From PALSA-505 sp036501145 (GTDB taxonomy: Bacteria; Actinomycetota; Actinomycetes; Streptosporangiales; Streptosporangiaceae), in the NCBI GenBank assembly GCA_036501145.1, contig DASYAV010000045.1, forward strand, positions 1 to 64,000: DNA of 64,000 nucleotides. Direction: 5' to 3'. The position numbers and the translations under genes are program-made. The notes below the pieces were generated by a model. It had not been told where the DNA came from and ran no database searches. It saw only the letters and a program-made list of their open reading frames with translations. Of this stretch, positions 31,885 through 40,156 are shown piece after piece (position 1 is the stretch's first letter; each line of letters starts with the position of its first letter).

Positions 31885-34622
31885 TCAGAGAGCTGCCCGG
31901 GGTGGTCCGGCTGACCGTCCTCGGCAGCGTGCACGGGCTGGGCCGGCTGCCCGGCCGGGCCGTCGCCGAACCGGACGGTGACCGTGGCGGTCTTCCCGTT
32001 CTCCACGTGCACCGTGCTGCTGGCCGGCGGGTAGCCGCTGGCCACCAGGGTGTGCTCGCCACCGGCCACGCCGGTCAGCCGGTACATGCCGTCCTCGCTG
32101 GTGACCGCGGTAGCCACGATCTCACCCTCGGCGTCGGCCAGTGACACGGTCACTCCCGGCACCGGGGAACCGACCGGATTGCGCACCACCCCGTGCACCT
32201 CGGCGTCGGCGATCAGGGTCAGCACGGTGTGCTCTACGGCCCCGTTGAGATCGACCCCCAGGCTGGCCGGCTGGTAGCCGTCCAGGGTCGCGGTGACCGT
32301 GTAGCTGCCCATCAGCGCGCCGTGCAGGACGAAGCCACCCTCCATGTCGGTGACGTCCCGCGCCAGCACCTCGCCGGCGGTGCCGGTGAGCCGCACCGAG
32401 GCACCCGGCAGCGGGGTGTTCGCGGCCGACACCACGCTGCCGGCCAGGCCGCCCGACCCGGCCAGCACGAAGTTGTGCGTGATGATCCCCGGCTGGGTGG
32501 CCCGGACCACGCCCGCCGCGGGGCTGTGCCCGGGCGCCATGACGACGACGCTGAACGAGCTGGGCGCGATGCCGGTCAGCTCGAACCGCCCGGCGGCGTC
32601 GGTGCGGGCCTTGCCGGCCTGCCAGCCGTCGTTGCCGATGACGGTCAGCAGCGCCCCGGCCACCGGTTCGCCGCGCAGGTCGTGCACGGTGCCGACGATC
32701 GTGCAGCCGTCCTGGCCACCGGCCAGCACGCCGCTGCCGCCCGCTGTCCCGGCGGCCGGCAGCGCCGCCCAGTCGGCCGGTGTGCCGGGATCGGGCGCCG
32801 CGGCCCCGGCCAGCCCGGCATCGGCCGGTTCGGTCGCGGCGGGCTCAGCGCCTGCGGGTGCCGCCGCCGTGCCTGCCGCCGCGGCCCGCGCGGCCGCCAG
32901 CTTCCGCCCGCCGGTGAGCGTGGACGCCACCGCGGCCAGCACGTTCGCGCCGATGGCGAACGCGAACGCGACGCTCAGCCCGTCGTGGAACGGCGTGGAC
33001 ACCAGGTGCGGGAAAAAGCTGCGGCTGGTCAGGTAGGCGGCGTGCCCGGCGGGCAGGTGGCTGAGCACCTGCGGCCCGAGCAGCTGTTTCACCGGGTTGT
33101 AGCCGAGGAACGCCGCGAACAGCACGGAGATCGGCGGCAGGTGGGAGATGTGCGCGGCGGCCGCGCCCGGCACCCCCTGCGCGGTCAGCCCGCCGTACAT
33201 CGCCGACGGCAGCGTGCTGGCCAGGCCGGTCACGATGAGCGAGAAGAAGATGCCGATGGACAGCACGAACGCGGTGTTCTGGAAGGTCGCGATCATGCCG
33301 CCCGCGGAGCCGCGCTGGTTGGCCGGCACCGAGTTCATGATCTCCGCGCGGTTGGGCGAGGCGAACAGCCCGGAGCCGAACCCGTTGACCACCAGCACCA
33401 CCGCGAACACGTCGTACCTGAAGTTCACCGGGATGAAGAACAGGCAGACGAAGCTGCCGGCCACCAGCAGCGCCCCGCCGGCGGTGAAGAACCGGGCGCC
33501 GATGCGGTCGGAGATGAAGCCGGACAGCGGCGCCGACACGAGGAAGCCGATGGTCAGCGGGACCATGTAGATCCCGGCCCACAGCGGGGTGACCGCGAAG
33601 TCGTAACCGTGCAGCGGCAGCCAGATGCCCTGCAGCCAGAGGATCAGGATGAACTGGATGCCGCCGCGGGCCAGCGCCACCAGCAGGTTGGCCACGTTGC
33701 CCGCCGCGAACGGGCGGATCCGGAACAGCGACAGCTTGAACAGCGGCTCGGCGATCTTCGTCTCGACGATCACGAACACGACGAGGGCGGCCAGCCCGCC
33801 CAGCAGCGCGGCCAGCACCCAGGGGTTGGTCCAGCCCATGGTGGAGCTGCCGTAGGGCAGCAGCCCGTAGGTGATGCCGACCAGGATGGCGATCAGGCCC
33901 GCCGCGAACAGCAGGTTCCCCCACCAGTCCATCCTGGATCGCTGCCTAATACCCTGGTCGCGCAGCATGAAGTAGGCCCAGATCGTGCCGAACACGCCGA
34001 ACGGGACGGAGACGATGAACACCAGGCGCCAGTTGACCGGGGCCAGCACGCCGCCGAGCAGCAGGCCGAGGAACGAGCCGGCGATGGCCGCGATCGCGTT
34101 CATGCCCAGCGCGGTGCCGCGCTGGTTGGCCGGGAACGCGTCGGTCAGGATGGCGGTGGAGTTGGCGAACAGGAACGCGCCGCCGATGCCCTGCAGCACC
34201 CGCCAGCCGATCAGCCACAGCGCGCCCGCCGGCCCGTGCATCCAGGTCGCGGTGAGCAGGATGGAGGCCACGGTGAACACTGCGAAGCCCAGGTTGTACA
34301 TCCGGACCCGGCCGAACATGTCGCCGAGCCGGCCGAACGCCACCACCAGCACGGCCGAGACGACCATGAAGCCCATGATCATCCACAGCAGGTAGCTGGT
34401 GTTGCCCGGGGCCAGCGGGTTGATCCCGATGCCGCGGAAGATGTCCGGCAGCGCGATGAGCACGATGGACAGGTTGATCGTCGCCATCAGCACGCCGAGC
34501 GTGGTGTTGGACAGCGCGATCCACTTGTAGTGCGGGCCGAGCGGGCGCTGCGAGCGCTTCGTGCCCTGCGGGCGGCGGGCTGAGGCCGGCTCCGGACCAG
34601 CGGCAGCGGTGTCGGCGTTCAC
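31881..34622 (-). CDS. Second DHA2-type MFS transporter fused to three carboxypeptidase-regulatory-like domains
   Basis: A 913-residue fusion. Residues 25-560 form a 14-TM MFS transporter (ALSNTTLGVLMATINLSIVL at TM1, FGRLGDMFGRVRMYN as motif A, GWRVLQGIGGAFLFANSTAI). A long extracytoplasmic loop before the last helix is typical of DHA2 members. An Ala/Gly/Pro linker covers residues 560-638. Three prealbumin-like domains follow at about 639, 724 and 808-888, the last ending VASGYPPASSTVHV, nearly the same as the motif ending the first fused MFS. The transporter halves are only distantly related, so the shared tails are notable. The GTG at 34622 has AGAAGGGG upstream. It is convergent with the maltokinase-cap gene and divergent from the beta-helix-like gene. 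Confidence 0.9.
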   Translation of the reverse strand: MNADTAAAGPEPASARRPQGTKRSQRPLGPHYKWIALSNTTLGVLMATINLSIVLIALPDIFRGIGINPLAPGNTSYLLWMIMGFMVVSAVLVVAFGRLGDMFGRVRMYNLGFAVFTVASILLTATWMHGPAGALWLIGWRVLQGIGGAFLFANSTAILTDAFPANQRGTALGMNAIAAIAGSFLGLLLGGVLAPVNWRLVFIVSVPFGVFGTIWAYFMLRDQGIRQRSRMDWWGNLLFAAGLIAILVGITYGLLPYGSSTMGWTNPWVLAALLGGLAALVVFVIVETKIAEPLFKLSLFRIRPFAAGNVANLLVALARGGIQFILILWLQGIWLPLHGYDFAVTPLWAGIYMVPLTIGFLVSAPLSGFISDRIGARFFTAGGALLVAGSFVCLFFIPVNFRYDVFAVVLVVNGFGSGLFASPNRAEIMNSVPANQRGSAGGMIATFQNTAFVLSIGIFFSLIVTGLASTLPSAMYGGLTAQGVPGAAAAHISHLPPISVLFAAFLGYNPVKQLLGPQVLSHLPAGHAAYLTSRSFFPHLVSTPFHDGLSVAFAFAIGANVLAAVASTLTGGRKLAAARAAAAGTAAAPAGAEPAATEPADAGLAGAAAPDPGTPADWAALPAAGTAGGSGVLAGGQDGCTIVGTVHDLRGEPVAGALLTVIGNDGWQAGKARTDAAGRFELTGIAPSSFSVVVMAPGHSPAAGVVRATQPGIITHNFVLAGSGGLAGSVVSAANTPLPGASVRLTGTAGEVLARDVTDMEGGFVLHGALMGSYTVTATLDGYQPASLGVDLNGAVEHTVLTLIADAEVHGVVRNPVGSPVPGVTVSLADAEGEIVATAVTSEDGMYRLTGVAGGEHTLVASGYPPASSTVHVENGKTATVTVRFGDGPAGQPAQPVHAAEDGQPDHPGQLSD

Positions 34623-34787
34623 CGTGAGAGACCCCTTCTGACCCCGGAATACTGCGGGGACTCTTGCTTGCTTAATGCCAACTAACTGTACCCCGATCGG
34701 CCCGCGGGGGTCCGCAGCCAGCGCTGCTCCGACCACGCTCCGAGCAGCGCCTCCGGCACCGCCAGGCACACCAGCCCGGGGCGCACC

Positions 34788-36002
34788 TTGCCCGCTCAGC
34801 TGGTCCATCCGCGTCCCGAAAGACTGCATGCGGTAGCCCTGGTGCCGGCGATCTGCTCCGGCGTGGTGGATGGCAGCGGTTCCTCGTACTACTTCGGCAC
34901 CCAGCCGGTGATGGCCATACCGACCACCGGAACCGGCTTCACCGGCAGCGAAAAGGCACTTCAGTCCCGGCTGAACAAGACGCGCAGCGGCGGCACGGTT
35001 GCCCTGGCGCACAGTGCGCTGGTGTCGCTCACCGCGCCGCTCGTGGTCCCGAAGGGGGTCACGCTGACCACCGAGGAAAACCCGGGTCCGCGGCAGTATG
35101 CCGAGATGGGCAGGCTGGTACGGAGCGCCTCCTACCCGAGGCCGGCGTCGCTGGATGCCCTGGTCCACGTCGAGCCGGGGGCCAAGCTGGACCACGTCTG
35201 GGTGGACGGCACGCGGGACACGCCTGGCAACACCGCTCCGCTCGAGGACGTCATTACCTACGGCGGATCCGGCACGACCCTTAGCGACGACCGCTTCGAC
35301 AACGCGCAGGGCCCGAACACGGTGTACCTGTTCGGTAGCTTCGACGGGTACGCGTGCCCCGCCGAGCGGGTGACCGGGAACGTGATCACCGCCTACGCCA
35401 GCGACCACTACCAGTCCGGTGACTGGACCGACGGGATCGCGGACAACTGCGAGCAGGCGACGATCAGCCGCAACTCCGTGATCGATTCCTCTGACGTGGC
35501 CATCGTGGTCTACCGCGACACCGCGGCCACGCCGCAGAGGTCCGTAGTGACCGGCAACGCCGTCCTGTCGGCGGGCAACTCGATGTACGGCGGACTCGGG
35601 TTCGACCCTTTGTACGAGCCCGCGTCTCAGCCGGCGAAGACGTTCAGCTTCGGCGGCGCGTCGATCAAGCACAACACGCTGTGGAGTGGCCCCGACACCC
35701 ACTTCGACATCGGCATCACCGACGGATCCCGCGCCTGGTTCGCCGGGACGTACACCGCCGACACCGGCACCGGTGCTTCCATTACCGGCAACACGACGGG
35801 CCAACTCACCGCCCGGGTGCAGATCGGCATCGGGGTCAACGGCATGCTGCACACCACCGTTTCCGGCAACACCATGAAGTTCGCCCACATCAGCGCCGGA
35901 AACTGTCCCAAAGACGACTACGCGGCCGAGATCAGCGAGGGATACGCCTCCGGCACGTTCAGCCCCAAACCGGCCGACATCAACTTTGACGGTTGCGTGT
36001 GA
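34788..36002 (+). CDS. Right-handed beta-helix-like protein, 5' end uncertain
   Basis: A 404-residue frame whose body has the short repeated strands of a parallel beta-helix or pectate-lyase-like fold: ATISRNSVIDSSDVAIVVYR, SVVTGNAVLSAGNSMYGGLG, ASITGNTTGQLTARVQIGIG and TTVSGNTMKFAHISAGNC. Such proteins are usually secreted and act on or bind polysaccharides. The only early start is a TTG at 34788 without a clear ribosome site, and no proper signal peptide is encoded. The first ATG (34911) falls inside the likely domain. The 5' end may be missing or frameshifted. A divergent MFS gene starts 165 bases away. Confidence 0.6.
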   Translation: MPAQLVHPRPERLHAVALVPAICSGVVDGSGSSYYFGTQPVMAIPTTGTGFTGSEKALQSRLNKTRSGGTVALAHSALVSLTAPLVVPKGVTLTTEENPGPRQYAEMGRLVRSASYPRPASLDALVHVEPGAKLDHVWVDGTRDTPGNTAPLEDVITYGGSGTTLSDDRFDNAQGPNTVYLFGSFDGYACPAERVTGNVITAYASDHYQSGDWTDGIADNCEQATISRNSVIDSSDVAIVVYRDTAATPQRSVVTGNAVLSAGNSMYGGLGFDPLYEPASQPAKTFSFGGASIKHNTLWSGPDTHFDIGITDGSRAWFAGTYTADTGTGASITGNTTGQLTARVQIGIGVNGMLHTTVSGNTMKFAHISAGNCPKDDYAAEISEGYASGTFSPKPADINFDGCV

Positions 36003-36034
36003 GGTCACGAACGACGCCGTCCAGATAGCCCGGA

Positions 36035-36766
36035 TCAGTCGTCGAGGTAGCGGAGCACCGCGAGCACCCGCCGGTGGTCGGCGCCGGATGGCGGCAGGCC
36101 CAGCTTCATGAAGATGTTACCGACGTGCTTCTCCACCGCCCGCTCGGACACGAACAGCGCCCGCGATATGCCGCCGTTGGACCGGCCCTCCGCCATCAGC
36201 GCCAGCACCTCCCGCTCCCGCGCGGTGAGCCCGGCCAGCGTCACCGCCTGCCTGCTGGCACTGAGCAGCTGGGTGACCACCTCCGGGTCGAGCGCGGTGC
36301 CGCCGGCCGCGACCCGGGCCAGCGCGTCGGTGAACTCGGCCACGTCGACCACCCGGTCCTTCAGCAGGTAGCCGACGCCGGCCGCGCCGCCGGCCGACCG
36401 GGCGCCGAGCAGTTCCTCGGCGTAGCTGGTCTCGATGTACTGGGAGAACACCAGCACCCCCAGCCCGGGATGGCTGCGCCGCAGCGCCACCGCCGCGCGC
36501 AGCCCCTCGTCGGTGTGCGTCGGGGGCATCCGCACGTCCACCACCGTGACATCAGGGTGGTGCTCGGCCACCGCGGCGAGCAGCGCGTCCGGGTCGCCGA
36601 CCGCGGCCACCACCTCGTGCCCGCGGTCGGCCAGGATCTCGATCAGCCCGGCACGCAGCACGGCGGAGTCCTCGGCGATCACGATGCGCATGCCCATGGG
36701 TTCTGGTGTCCTCAGCGGTTGCTGGCCTGGCGGTCCGGGTGGTTGCGGCTGGTGGCCGGCGGTCAC
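36035..36766 (-). CDS. NarL/FixJ-type two-component response regulator
   Basis: A 243-residue regulator. The receiver domain starts MRIVIAEDSAVLRAGLIEIL, with the phosphoacceptor aspartate in VTVVDVRMPP and the conserved lysine in YLLKDRV. The C-terminal LuxR-type helix-turn-helix is LTAREREVLALMAEGRSNGG then ISRALFVSERAVEKHV. The GTG at 36766 overlaps the kinase stop as GTGA, the usual arrangement for coupled pairs. It adds a Pro/Gln-rich N-terminal 23 residues, so ATG 36697 is a credible alternative. Its partner kinase is the preceding gene. Targets are not evident. Confidence 0.87.
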   Translation of the reverse strand: MTAGHQPQPPGPPGQQPLRTPEPMGMRIVIAEDSAVLRAGLIEILADRGHEVVAAVGDPDALLAAVAEHHPDVTVVDVRMPPTHTDEGLRAAVALRRSHPGLGVLVFSQYIETSYAEELLGARSAGGAAGVGYLLKDRVVDVAEFTDALARVAAGGTALDPEVVTQLLSASRQAVTLAGLTAREREVLALMAEGRSNGGISRALFVSERAVEKHVGNIFMKLGLPPSGADHRRVLAVLRYLDD

Positions 36767-38187
36767 GCGTGCGACGGCATCTCCACCGTGACCACGGTAG
36801 GCCCACCGGGCGGGCTGCTCACGTCGATCCGGCCGTCCACCGTGCGCACCCGCTCGGCCAGCCCGCGCAGCCCGCTGCCGGCGTCCATCCGCGCGCCGCC
36901 CGCGCCGTCGTCGCTGACCCGCAGCCGGAGCAGGCCGGGCACGTGCACCGCCTCCACCACCGCGCGCCGGGCGCCGCTGTGCTTGGCCACGTTGGCCAGC
37001 AACTCGGCGGCGCAGAAGTAGCTGATGGTCTCGATCGCCGCCGACGGCCGCTGCGGGATGTCCACCACCAGCTCTACCGGCACCGCGCTGTGCGCGGCGA
37101 GCGTGGACAGCGCCGGGCCGAGCCCGGTGTCCAGCACCGGGGGGTGGATGCCGCGGGCCAGGTCACGCAGGTCGTTGATCGCCTCCCGGGCGGTCCGCTG
37201 CGCCGTCTCGACCAGCTCGAGCGCCCGCCTGACGTCCGGCTCGTCCGCCGTGCCGCCCGGGTTGCCGCCGAGTTTCTCCCTGGCCAGCCCCAGCTTCATC
37301 GCCACCGCGACCATCTGCGCCTGCGCTCCGTCGTGCAGGTCCCGTTCGATCGACCGCAGCCGGGCGGCCGAGTCGTCCACCGCCTGGGCCCTGGTCTGCT
37401 CCAGGTCGTGCACCCGCTCGGTCAGCGAGACCGGACCGAGCAGGCCGGCGATCAGCCACCGGTCCACGGTCAGCATCGCGCGCACCGCCCACGGGGCGAT
37501 CAGCAGCACGATCACGCCCTGCCCGAACAGCAGCCACATCCGCGGCCAGGTGTTGAAGTAGAAGGGACCGTAGTCGACGTTCATCAGGGACTGCCGCGCG
37601 CCGTTGCCACCCTTGACCATGATGTGGTCCACACCCAGCGACCACAACAGCGGGGCCAGCGTGTAGGCCACGCCGACAATCCAGAACAGCGTCGCGGCCA
37701 TGAAGGAGCCGAACGCGACCGGCAACTTGAGCAGCAGGTAGGCGCGCGCCCGCCAGGCCACGACGTCGGTGAGCTGCGAGCGCAGCCAGCCGAGGAACCC
37801 GGGCCGGGTCACCAGCGGGGGCGGCGCCGCCACCCGCAGCCCGAGCAGCCTCAGGGCCAGCCCCCGGCTGGCGGCGCCGAACCAGCGGGCGATGATCGAC
37901 CCCACCGCGAGCAGCGGCAGGCCGATGAATGTTATCGAGTACCCGATGCCGAAGCCCAGGGTCGCCACCGTGACAAAGAAGCCGGCCACGGCCAGCGGCA
38001 GCCCGGCCACCGCATAGCCGAACTCGGCCCATGCCCGCCGGCCGAACTGGGCCGCCAGCACCCTGGTCACCGGCCCGCGCCTCCGTGGCGGGCCGGCCGG
38101 CCGCTGATTTCCATCCTTGACGGCTTCGCGTCCAGGCCGGCGCCCAGCCAGGCCGGCCGCCCCCGGGGCAGAATCTTCGCTGTTCAC
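36763..38187 (-). CDS. Two-component sensor histidine kinase (HisKA_3 type)
   Basis: A 474-residue membrane kinase. Four to six hydrophobic segments in residues 40-270 include EFGYAVAGLPLAVAGFFVTV, a putative sensor domain. The dimerisation/phosphoacceptor motif is SIERDLHDGAQAQMVAVAMK, with the autophosphorylated histidine in DLHDG. The HATPase_c motifs are FCAAELLANVAKHSGA (N box) and VSDDGAGGA (G1). It should phosphorylate the NarL-type regulator encoded just downstream. GTG 38187 was chosen with GGAGGG just upstream; GTG 38070 with a better-spaced GGAGG is an alternative. The signal sensed is unknown. Confidence 0.86.
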   Translation of the reverse strand: MNSEDSAPGAAGLAGRRPGREAVKDGNQRPAGPPRRRGPVTRVLAAQFGRRAWAEFGYAVAGLPLAVAGFFVTVATLGFGIGYSITFIGLPLLAVGSIIARWFGAASRGLALRLLGLRVAAPPPLVTRPGFLGWLRSQLTDVVAWRARAYLLLKLPVAFGSFMAATLFWIVGVAYTLAPLLWSLGVDHIMVKGGNGARQSLMNVDYGPFYFNTWPRMWLLFGQGVIVLLIAPWAVRAMLTVDRWLIAGLLGPVSLTERVHDLEQTRAQAVDDSAARLRSIERDLHDGAQAQMVAVAMKLGLAREKLGGNPGGTADEPDVRRALELVETAQRTAREAINDLRDLARGIHPPVLDTGLGPALSTLAAHSAVPVELVVDIPQRPSAAIETISYFCAAELLANVAKHSGARRAVVEAVHVPGLLRLRVSDDGAGGARMDAGSGLRGLAERVRTVDGRIDVSSPPGGPTVVTVEMPSHA

Positions 38188-38390
38188 CCCTCCATTCTGC
38201 CGGCCCCGGCAACCGGATCCCATGGTGCGGCCACGCCGGTGCACGGTACGGATAACCCCACCGCCCGCCGCTGGCCGCGCACCGGCGCACCACCCGGCGG
38301 GGGTGGCCAGGGCGGCCGGCGGGCTCACCGTAGGATGACGCGAGGCGGTGGCGGGCCGGCCCGCACCGCCACAGGAGCAGCCGAGGAGGC

Positions 38391-39056
38391 GTGTTGAGCT
38401 ACACCGGAGACGTGAGCGTGGGGGGCCCGCCGGACTCCCGCGAGATCGAGGGCCTGAGCGTGACCAAGCTCGCCGTGGGCCCGATGGACAACAACGCCTA
38501 CCTGCTGCGCTGCCTGCGCACCGGCGAGGCGGTGCTGGTGGACGCGGCCAACGAGGCCGGCCGGCTGCTCGACATGATCGGCAGCACGCCGGTCAGCCGG
38601 ATCGTCACCACTCACCGGCACGCCGACCACTGGCAGGCGCTCGCCGAGGTCCAGGCGGCCACCGGCGCGGCCGTGGTCGCGCACCCCGACGACGCCGGTG
38701 AGCTGCCGGTGCCGGTGACCGAGAGCGTCGGGCACGGCGGCCGGGTGCGCGTTGGCGACTGCGAGCTGACCGCGATCCACCTGCGCGGCCACACCCCGGG
38801 CAGCATCGCGCTGAGCTACGACGCGGGCGGGCGGCTGGCGGACACGCCGCACCTGTTCACCGGCGACTCGCTGTTCCCCGGCGGCCCGGGCAAGACCACC
38901 ACCCCGGCGGACTTCACCTCGCTGATGGACGACCTGGAGACCCGGGTCTTCGCCAAGCTGCCCGATGGCACCTGGGTGTATCCCGGGCACGGCAACGACA
39001 CCACGCTCGGCGCGGAGCGGCCGCACCTCGCCGAGTGGCGCGCCCGCGGCTGGTGA
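38391..39056 (+). CDS. Metallo-beta-lactamase-fold hydrolase, glyoxalase II-like
   Basis: A 221-residue MBL-fold protein. Metal-binding motifs are THRHADHW (HxHxDH), the GHTPGS histidine, the FTGDSLFPGG aspartate and the YPGHGNDTTLG histidine. Together they give the dinuclear site of the glyoxalase II/persulfide-dioxygenase-like branch. The N-terminal block TKLAVGPMDNNAYLLRC is typical of a conserved actinobacterial group whose substrate is unsettled, probably a thioester of a low-molecular-weight thiol. GAGGAGG directly precedes the start. GTG 38391 or TTG 38394 are equally possible. It stands alone between the two-component system (divergent) and a convergent nucleotidyltransferase remnant. 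Confidence 0.83.
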   Translation: MLSYTGDVSVGGPPDSREIEGLSVTKLAVGPMDNNAYLLRCLRTGEAVLVDAANEAGRLLDMIGSTPVSRIVTTHRHADHWQALAEVQAATGAAVVAHPDDAGELPVPVTESVGHGGRVRVGDCELTAIHLRGHTPGSIALSYDAGGRLADTPHLFTGDSLFPGGPGKTTTPADFTSLMDDLETRVFAKLPDGTWVYPGHGNDTTLGAERPHLAEWRARGW

Positions 39057-39122
39057 GGCTGCCCGCGGGCGGCCGGACGGGCGTCAGCTGGCGGCCGCGG
39101 CCGGCCAGGCCCCGGGCCGCGG

Positions 39123-39911
39123 CTACACCGTGACCGACAGGGCGGTCTGCAGATGGCGGCGGGCGGCGTCTTCCAGGTCGCCCGGCCAGCGCGCCCCTGC
39201 CCGGCCGGCCAGCTGCCTGGCGTACGGCAGGAAGATCCGCGCGCAGGCCAGGTGAGCCTCGATGGCCGACTCGCGGGTCGCCTGGATCGGCGGCAGCCCG
39301 GCCAGCGCGTCCAGCTGCCCGGGCGTCAGCACGCCGGCCAGCTTCAGCGCGCCTCCCGGGTCCGCCGCCTCGCTGCCCTCGGTCATCAGCCGGATCAGCA
39401 GTTCGCGCAGCAGGCCGGCCCCGGACGCGGCCGCCACCTACTCCGCGCGCCCGATCACCACGGGCAGCAGCCCCAGCACGCGCAGGAACTCGGTCACCGC
39501 GGCCTCGACCTTCACCGGATCCGGCTGGCGCGCCGGGGCGGGCCCGCCGAGCAGCGCGTCCAGGCCGTCCCGGTCGAACAGCAGGCGCACGGTGGACTGG
39601 TCCCGTCCCGGCACGTCACCGGTGGTGCCGAAGACGATGTCGAATCGCTCCCACCCGGGCGTGATGTGGGTGTAGACGGGCAGCAGGCCGACGCGCCGGC
39701 ACAGCACCAGCGGGCTCACCCGTGGCGCGAGCGCCGGCCAGTCCGCCATCAGCGCCGTGCGGTCCCGCGCAGCCGTCACGGCAAATACATCGGTGTCGCT
39801 GTACTGGTCGCCGGTGCCCCGCGCCCGGCTGCCGGCCAGCCAGGCGGCACGCACCCGGACGTCTCCCCGCAGCACCGGGACGATCTTGCCGAGGAGCCCG
39901 TGCTGTTCCAT
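39123..39911 (-). pseudogene. Nucleotidyltransferase-domain protein split by an in-frame TAG
   Basis: Bases 39911-39438 encode 157 residues with the nucleotidyltransferase motif LAGSRARGTGDQYSDTDVFA (GSx9-11DxD) and the third carboxylate region RFDIVFG. A TAG at 39440-39438 interrupts the frame. The very next codon (GTG at 39437) continues in the same frame for 104 residues (SGAGLLRELLIRLMTEG, a helical C-terminal domain) to 39123. Read through the TAG, the whole would be a normal-looking 262-residue protein. A single-base nonsense change, for instance from a tyrosine codon, explains it best. Alternatives are two coupled genes (TAG-GTG) or occasional readthrough. The ATG at 39911 has GAAGGGG upstream. 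Confidence 0.65.
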
Positions 39912-40040
39912 CCGCACCCCTTCGCCCCGATTCCCGGCGTAGGTTACCAGCGGTGATCGCGAGACACACCTGCGTTTGTCGGGCAAGATACTGGACAAGC
40001 CCGGTCCGGGCCGTCAGGATACGTTTACTAACTAGTCATA

Positions 40041-40069
40041 GTTAACGCGCGGCATCGGCCGTTGTTAAC
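40041..40069. promoter_or_regulatory. Paired GTTAAC sites upstream of the LacI gene
   Basis: GTTAAC occurs at 40041-40046 and again at 40064-40069, 23 bases apart, with GC-rich DNA between. It sits about 90-115 bases before the LacI start and could be an operator for autoregulation. Evidence is only the symmetry and position. Confidence 0.25.
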
Positions 40070-40156
40070 CGTCTGGTGGGTATCCTGATCTCAATAGTTT
40101 TCGAGCATGTTGCGCACTGCGGTACGGCGGTCAGCGCATAGCGAGGGGGTGGGGCG

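Noticed and set aside
34623..36008. Upstream extension of the second MFS gene, open on the minus strand to 36008
   Set aside because: It is antisense to the beta-helix-like gene, and the GTG at 34622 has a ribosome site and a normal transporter N terminus.
36763..38397. 563-codon plus-strand frame antisense to the histidine kinase
   Set aside because: The kinase on the minus strand has clear H, N and G1 boxes; the plus-strand frame is a composition artefact.
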